From the NCBI GenBank assembly GCA_003558065.1, contig PWMU01000154.1, positions 1-58,456 on the forward strand: DNA of 58,456 nucleotides, read 5' to 3'. Origin of the DNA: Opitutia bacterium. Lineage in GTDB: Bacteria; Verrucomicrobiota; Verrucomicrobiia; Opitutales; T3Sed10-336. Within the stretch, counting starts at the first letter, position 1. Every line of letters starts with the position of its first letter. Below the pieces are notes generated by a model. That model saw only the letters and a list, made by a program, of their open reading frames with translations. It had not been told where the DNA came from and made no database searches. Below, piece after piece: positions 54,035-58,456 of the stretch. The translations under genes and the position numbers were made by a program.

Positions 54035-54781
54035 ATGATGACCCAACACCGCCCAACCCTCACCATCCCGGCCTCCGACTGGCACCGCTGGCGAAACGAA
54101 GCCGGCAAACTCATACGGCCGCACGACGACCCCCTGGGCCTCCGCCTGCCCCGGGGCTGGTCCGTCAGCCGGCGGAACCCGGGCAAAGTCCTGTGCGCAT
54201 TTCCCGGCCTGAAGCTCAAACCCGGCTTCCGCCTCGCCGCCTACCAGTACTTCGACGGGGGCAACGGCAACGGCTTTGTGTACGCTCTTCCGCAGGACGC
54301 CGTGCTCCCTGAGCCGCACACAGTAGCCAAGCCCGAAGACCTCCGCACCCTCACGAAACCTCCCGGAACCCTGGGCCACTTCATGGAAGCGATCGAAGGG
54401 GACCCGTCTGTCGAGTCCTACGCCCAGGCCTCCCTCCTGGTACGCGAACTCTACGAATTCGGCGCTTTCTGGCACGGAATCCACTGGGACGTCGAGCACC
54501 TGGTCACAGGCAACCCCTGGTCCCCGGAAAACTCCGATCCCGGCGCCCACGACCTGCCTTCCCCGAAAGGCGAATGGCATTGGAACGCACCGCCGCCCGA
54601 GGATTGGCGCCCAAAAGTCACAATCGGTGGAGAATTCATCGCCGTCACCTTCCACACCTTTTCCGCCCTCGGAGAAGAAACCCTCACCCGCCACACCGAC
54701 ACCTACCTTTCTGGCTCCTATGTACCAAGATTCGCCGAACCCGCCCGCATCGCCACCGGCCGCGAGAGTTTCATCTTTTAG
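54035..54781 (+). CDS. hypothetical protein divergent from WYL regulator
   Basis: This 248-residue soluble protein (start MMTQHRPTLTIP; a TTG at 53984 with GGGAG is an alternative) matches no family I know. Notable stretches are LIRPHDDPLGLRLPRGWSVSRRNPG, a Trp/His-rich region EFGAFWHGIHWDVEHLVTGNPW, and VTIGGEFIAVTFHTFSALGEETLTRHTDTYL. The several conserved-looking His, Asp and Trp residues could suit an enzyme or ligand-binding protein. It is divergent from the WYL regulator and probably controlled by it. Near-identical REP-like repeats lie just outside both ends. Confidence 0.65.
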   Translation: MMTQHRPTLTIPASDWHRWRNEAGKLIRPHDDPLGLRLPRGWSVSRRNPGKVLCAFPGLKLKPGFRLAAYQYFDGGNGNGFVYALPQDAVLPEPHTVAKPEDLRTLTKPPGTLGHFMEAIEGDPSVESYAQASLLVRELYEFGAFWHGIHWDVEHLVTGNPWSPENSDPGAHDLPSPKGEWHWNAPPPEDWRPKVTIGGEFIAVTFHTFSALGEETLTRHTDTYLSGSYVPRFAEPARIATGRESFIF

Positions 54782-54801
54782 CCCGCGCCGCCTTGAGCCT
54801 T

Positions 54802-54827
54802 CCCGCAGGAACGGATTCACGCCGCGA
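54802..54827. repeat. REP-like repeat, copy 2
   Basis: A 26-base element (starts CCCGCAGGAACGG, ends CACGCCGCGA), the direct partner of 53902-53927. It starts 20 bases after the stop codon of the hypothetical gene. A more diverged copy in the reverse orientation lies at about 58253-58277. Confidence 0.7.
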
Positions 54828-55273
54828 AACTCCTTGCCCATCCGGTGCAACAACTTTTGCACATACTGGTGGTTCTGCCGCCTGTAAGAAGCAATCCCTT
54901 CAATTCCGCGTTTTCCAGTGATCCGTGGTTAAACAAAGGTTCGGAAAGCCGGGCCGGGACAAGCTCATCCCGCCAAGATCAGGAATCTTGCCATATTCCA
55001 TACTGTAGGCTCATATCCCTTCAGTTTCTTCCTTCATTCTGAATCCTTCTCACGAAAACCAACCATGATTCGACGGACGATTCGCACGTTCAGGCCAGGG
55101 AAACGGCGGCGCGAATGCTGAACGGGATTGTTTCCCCCCGCCCGAAGGTGACGAGCTCGATGTCATTGTCGACCGCGTACAACAATCCCGGGCGGATGCC
55201 AGGATTTGCTGGACATCCCGAATCCATCTGGATTATTGCGGGATCCAGCCCTTATTTCTTTACGCAGGCCATT
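54828..55273. other. spacer before phosphoesterase gene
   Basis: After the repeat, no gene is convincing up to the phosphoesterase start, though its frame remains open back to 55115. The segment is mixed in composition and contains an AAGATCAGGAATCTT palindrome near 54977, which could be a weak terminator or binding site. I see no promoter with confidence. Confidence 0.4.
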
Positions 55274-56929
55274 ATGAACCCTATTCGAACCTCACCCACC
55301 TTTCTCGAAACCGGCGGCCCGGAGTGTTCCGCGGCTTCATCCGGCGTTCCGCAACAGTCCGGAATCCGGGGCGCGTTTTCGGCGGCGTTCCTGGCGATCG
55401 CGATACTCGTTTCCTTTACCGCTCCCGAGGCCGCGGCAGGTACGGCCAAAGGTGTGGTGTTTCACGACATCACCGGTACGGGAAAGCTGGAGGCCGACGA
55501 CCCTCCGGTAGCCGGGGTCGCTGTTTCAAACGGTCGCGATATCGTGATCACGGATGGCCGGGGGCGTTACGAACTGCCCATGGAGGAAGACACCGTGATC
55601 TTCGTGATCAAACCGCGGGGCTGGACCACGCCCGTGGATGAAGCTCAGATCCCACAGTTTCATTATCTGCACAGTCCCGGAGGGGCGGCGGGAGACGCCT
55701 ACGCCGGCTTGGAACCGACCGGCGCAGCGCCGGAGTCGATTGATTTCCCGCTTTACCCGCAGGAGGAGCCGGAACAATTCGAGGTATTGGTTTTCGGCGA
55801 CACGCAACCTCGCAACCTCGAGGAGATCTATTATCTGGCGCACGACAGCCTCCACGAACTCGACGACGTCGACACCGTTTTCGGTGTCACGCTGGGAGAT
55901 ATCGTTTTTGACAACCTGGAACTGTTTGAGGACCTCAATTCGGCGGTTGCCACGGTCGGGATACCGTGGCGGCACGTAATCGGCAATCACGATCTCGATT
56001 TTACCGCCTCAGCCCACGAAAGTTTGCGCGGAACCTACCGGCGGGTGTATGGGCCGAACCACTACTCGTTTGCCTACGGTCCGGCGCATTTCATCGCGGT
56101 GGACAATATCCGCTGGCAGGGCGAACACGACACCCGAAGCTATCGGACGGGCCTGGGCGAGGAGCAGATGACGTTCATCCGCAATGAGCTGGCGCGCATT
56201 CCCGGGGATCGGCTGGTCGTGTTCATGGCGCATATTCCCTGGATCGGCTCCACGCCCTGGGCCGACGAGGACGAGCGGGATGAATTTTTCGGGCTTCTAC
56301 AGGACCGGCCGCGCGCGATCTCCCTCGTTTCCCACGCACACCAGCACTACCACGAATTCATAGGCGAGGATTACGGATGGCCGGAGGAATTTTCACATCA
56401 CATGGTAGTCGTCGGAGCCTCCTGCGGCTCCTGGTGGCGGGGCGCTCCCGACGAGTATGGCATCCCTCATTCGATGATGAGGTGCGGCACGCCGACGGGA
56501 TACGCGTTTCTCTCGATCGACGGCTCCGACTGGAATCTCCGTTATCAGGCGGCCCGGAAACCGGCCGATTTCCAGATGCACCTTCATGCACCCGACACCG
56601 TGGCAAGCGGCGCGGAAGAAACGAAAGTCTTCGCCAATGTTTTCAATGCCTTGCCCGACGCGAAAGTCCGCATGCGAATCGGCGGTGAGGGAAAGTGGCG
56701 GTCGATGCAGCAAGTGACTGAACCCGATCCGTTTTTCGAAGCCGCACGGGAACGCGAAGAGGCGCTGCCGGATAGTCCCTGGCTGGGAATGCCCGGCCTC
56801 CGGCCCTCGCGCCACCTTTGGATGGCCAATCTGCCAACCGGTTTGGCGCCCGGGTTCCATGCCATCGACGTGCGGGCTGAAGACGATTGGGCCGTGTACA
56901 AAGGCCGGCGTTTGATCCGGATTCACTAG
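55274..56929 (+). CDS. secreted calcineurin-like metallophosphoesterase
   Basis: This 551-residue protein has a hydrophobic segment at about 34-52 (FSAAFLAIAILVSFTAPEAAAG), a likely signal peptide with a long charged front. An N-terminal beta-sandwich (TAKGVVFHDITGTGKLEADDPPVAGVAVSNG, a Cna-B/SdrD-like fold) comes before the phosphoesterase core: VFGDTQ, TLGDIVFDN, VIGNHDLDF, VFMAHIPWIG and VSHAHQHYHEF. A C-terminal domain follows. The core motifs hold the dimetal ligands. The family includes nucleotidases and phosphodiesterases; the substrate is open. The ATG at 55274 is my choice; the frame is open to 55115. A palindrome abuts its stop codon. Confidence 0.85.
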   Translation: MNPIRTSPTFLETGGPECSAASSGVPQQSGIRGAFSAAFLAIAILVSFTAPEAAAGTAKGVVFHDITGTGKLEADDPPVAGVAVSNGRDIVITDGRGRYELPMEEDTVIFVIKPRGWTTPVDEAQIPQFHYLHSPGGAAGDAYAGLEPTGAAPESIDFPLYPQEEPEQFEVLVFGDTQPRNLEEIYYLAHDSLHELDDVDTVFGVTLGDIVFDNLELFEDLNSAVATVGIPWRHVIGNHDLDFTASAHESLRGTYRRVYGPNHYSFAYGPAHFIAVDNIRWQGEHDTRSYRTGLGEEQMTFIRNELARIPGDRLVVFMAHIPWIGSTPWADEDERDEFFGLLQDRPRAISLVSHAHQHYHEFIGEDYGWPEEFSHHMVVVGASCGSWWRGAPDEYGIPHSMMRCGTPTGYAFLSIDGSDWNLRYQAARKPADFQMHLHAPDTVASGAEETKVFANVFNALPDAKVRMRIGGEGKWRSMQQVTEPDPFFEAAREREEALPDSPWLGMPGLRPSRHLWMANLPTGLAPGFHAIDVRAEDDWAVYKGRRLIRIH

Positions 56930-56973
56930 CAGCCTGTCGTACTTAGCCTGCCGGCTGAATCCGACAGGCTGCT
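56928..56973 (+). repeat. palindromic hairpin element, copy 3
   Basis: AGCAGCCTGTCG (56928-56939) and CGACAGGCTGCT (56962-56973) form a perfect 12-bp stem that overlaps the TAG stop of the phosphoesterase gene. The loop holds a second palindrome (AGCCTGCCGGCT). CCTGTCG/CGACAGG relates it to the elements at 23093 and 31378. Confidence 0.75.
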
Positions 56974-57083
56974 CAGAATGAGGGGAAGCGAATGTAAGTT
57001 GGATGCCATAATTTGAAAAAACCTCGACGCAGCCAGCCGACCGCAAAAATTTATTGCCGCACTTAAATCAACTTGAACTTTCC

Positions 57084-57995
57084 ATGAACAGAGCGAAAAT
57101 CGCGTCGAACCCCTCCGAAATGATGAACCGCACAAAAATCGGCGCAATAACTCTGGCGAGCTGGATTTTGTTTGGCGTTCTTTTGTCCGGCGGCGAACGT
57201 GAGGCCGGAAATCGCACGCCGGACGGGCCCATGACGAACGACGACATCATGGAACTGGTGGAAAGCGGGCTTGGCGAAAGGACCATCGTCAGGCTGATCG
57301 AGCGCAATGAGGGGAATTATGATCTGAGTGCGCGAGGCGTCCGAAACCTCGCGACAGCCGGCGTATCCGACTCCGTGATTCAGGCAATGTTCGAGGCGGA
57401 GGACAAGGACCGGGAGGGAGTGGAGGCCCCGGAGGCCACGCCGCGCCAGGACCCCTCGGCAGCGGACCGCGGAGTCGAAGCAAGCCGGGATCCAGGCGAA
57501 CGCTCACGCTATTTTAATATCGGAGCCGGAGCGAGAGCCTTGACGGTCGCCAACGATATATCGGGTGTGGATGACGAACATTTCAACGGGGGCGAATTTT
57601 TTTTCACCGCGTCGTTTCCCCAGGTGGAGAAGTGGCTCGGGCTGAGCGGAAACGTCTATCACCTCACCCACTCGGACGGTGAATTCGACGATCTGGACGT
57701 CACGGGATTCGAGTTGGAGGCCAAGGCGGGTTACAACATCGCGACCCCCGGCTTCAAGGGGTATGGCTTGTTGGGGTTCTACGCCGAGGAATGGGAGAAC
57801 GGGGACTCGGAAACCTTCTCCGGAGCCCACATCGGCGGCGGGCTCGGGTGGAACTGGGAATGGGTGTCTCTGGATTTTCAGCTCCGGGTCCGGGACTCGC
57901 GCGACTACGAGGATTTTTATGAAGATGCTTTTTCGGACTCCGACCCGAGGGCGGTCGGGGTCACGGGAAACGTACGTGTCGGTGTGCGGTTCTGA
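57084..57995 (+). CDS. outer-membrane beta-barrel protein with N-terminal helical domain
   Basis: This 303-residue protein has a signal peptide (hydrophobic run IGAITLASWILFGVLLSGG), then a helical domain (about 40-100: MTNDDIMELVESGLGERTIVRLIERNEGNYDLSARGVRNLATAGVSDSVIQAMFEA). That repeated D-x-x-x-L-x-x-x-G pattern is common in secreted bacterial proteins of unknown function. An acidic linker follows, then a beta-barrel-like C-terminus ending GNVRVGVRF, with an aromatic last residue as in outer-membrane proteins. ATGs at 57120 and 57123 are also possible starts. Function unknown. Confidence 0.72.
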   Translation: MNRAKIASNPSEMMNRTKIGAITLASWILFGVLLSGGEREAGNRTPDGPMTNDDIMELVESGLGERTIVRLIERNEGNYDLSARGVRNLATAGVSDSVIQAMFEAEDKDREGVEAPEATPRQDPSAADRGVEASRDPGERSRYFNIGAGARALTVANDISGVDDEHFNGGEFFFTASFPQVEKWLGLSGNVYHLTHSDGEFDDLDVTGFELEAKAGYNIATPGFKGYGLLGFYAEEWENGDSETFSGAHIGGGLGWNWEWVSLDFQLRVRDSRDYEDFYEDAFSDSDPRAVGVTGNVRVGVRF

Positions 57996-58141
57996 GTGGC
58001 GGCCCGCGATTTTCATTTTCCTGGCGGCTTCACCCGTCTAAAACGGCCCGCACCATGCGCTTTTTTCCCACCACTCTGTCAGCAATCTACCGTGCGTCAT
58101 CAAGTCTTCGGATTCTTTTCCCCTGCAAATGCAAGATCATT

Positions 58142-58190
58142 CCCCTCTTGAGAGGGGGGGACCATGCGCCGGCATGGTCGGGTGTGTTTT
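58142..58190. repeat. CATGCGCC dispersed repeat, right copy
   Basis: CCCCTC-TTGA-GAGGGG (58142-58157) forms a hairpin. It is followed by a 25-base block (58163-58187, starts CATGCGCCGGCATGG) that matches 31093-31117 at 23 of 25 positions. GCCGGC and CATGC-GCATG pairing gives a second small hairpin. It lies between two genes. Confidence 0.75.
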
Positions 58191-58201
58191 CGGAAAACCT
58201 G

Positions 58202-58456
58202 ATGAAGGAAAGCAGGGTTGCAGCCGTTCCCGCACGATCAAACCCGGTATTTCGCGGCGCAAAGCCGCTCCCGCAGGAAGGTGCGGATCGAGAACCTTCG
58301 GGAAGTTCAACTGGCGCGCCGCGGCGCAGAGGACTCTCCCGCGTTCCGATCCCGCTTGCGGCCGGATTCGCAGCTCTGTTGTCCGGCTGCGCGCCAGCCG
58401 ACATCCGCGAAGGCGACTCGCCGATCCGCCTGCAAACCGATTGGTACGCGCAACCC
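58202..58456 (+). CDS. THI5/NMT1-like ABC substrate-binding lipoprotein (5' part, cut by window end)
   Basis: Only the first 85 codons are present. Near residue 48 a lipoprotein signal is clear: RVPIPLAAGFAALLSGC, with the lipidated cysteine in LSGC. It is followed by SPIRLQTDWYAQP, the start of THI5/NMT1/SsuA-like periplasmic binding proteins (the family opening is often LQTDWYPQ). These bind thiamine pyrimidine precursors, nitrate or sulfonates. The only in-frame ATG upstream is 58202, giving an unusually long basic N-terminus that translates a REP-like sequence (about 58253-58277). The start is therefore uncertain. A possible link to thiamine supply fits the thiC riboswitch but is not shown. 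Confidence 0.6.
   Translation, partial: MKESRVAAVPARSNPVFRGAKPLPQEGADREPSGSSTGAPRRRGLSRVPIPLAAGFAALLSGCAPADIREGDSPIRLQTDWYAQP

Overview
This 58 kb, GC-rich window looks like chromosome from a free-living Gram-negative bacterium, most likely Verrucomicrobiota, class Opitutae. That placement is an inference. It rests on outer-membrane beta-barrels and lipoproteins, a lysine-rich H1-like DNA-binding protein, a sulfite reductase flavoprotein without an FMN domain, and a DUF5069-type protein. No single marker was tested phylogenetically. There is no phage, plasmid, CRISPR or complete insertion sequence. It is core chromosome with unusually many small palindromic and tandem repeats between genes.

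Layout. 1-7.5 kb: a GT4 sugar-phosphate synthase followed by a phosphatase fused to a glycoside hydrolase (probable sucrose or mannosylfructose metabolism), a porin-like protein, ybaB and recR, an NAD-dependent epimerase and a DJ-1 protein. 7.7-16.6 kb: a hybrid histidine kinase, sulfite reductase alpha, a pseudouridine synthase, folD, an FtsB-like protein, uvrB, a DUF5069-like protein and a SMUG-type uracil-DNA glycosylase. 16.8-24.3 kb: a TPP riboswitch with thiC, an MFS transporter, lexA, tRNA-His, a dimeric dUTPase, an arginine-rich disordered protein and ruvB. 24.3-30.8 kb: SUI1/YciH and a small hypothetical gene, then the 2-oxoglutarate dehydrogenase genes sucA-sucB-lpd.

30.8-33.1 kb is almost gene-free and repeat-rich. 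It surrounds the H1-like gene and carries three kinds of inverted repeat, a terminator-like hairpin and an AT-rich dyad. 33.1-39.4 kb: an ABC exporter paired with a DUF1854 protein, a lipoprotein nuclease/phosphatase, tRNA-Gly, a cytosolic histidine kinase and an AraC regulator. 39.4-45.1 kb: a PhyH dioxygenase, a minus-strand operon of two sugar ABC permeases with a membrane protein and glycerate kinase, and a Tat-exported superoxide dismutase. 45.1-52.7 kb: one tight minus-strand translation operon, rpmI-rplT-pheS-pheT-gatC-gatA-gatB. 52.8-58.5 kb: a WYL regulator with a clear operator, a divergent unknown gene bracketed by REP-like repeats, a calcineurin-like phosphoesterase, an outer-membrane protein and the 5' end of a THI5/NMT1-like binding lipoprotein.

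Themes. DNA repair and SOS genes recur (recR, uvrB, lexA, ruvB, dUTPase, SMUG). The most novel material is non-coding. Degenerate heptanucleotide arrays lie beside recR, thiC, lpd and gatB. A shared hairpin sits directly after the stop codons of three unrelated genes. Several other repeat families occur at two or three sites each. Among proteins, the H1-tail/HTH protein and the Arg/Gly/Ser-rich disordered protein stand out.
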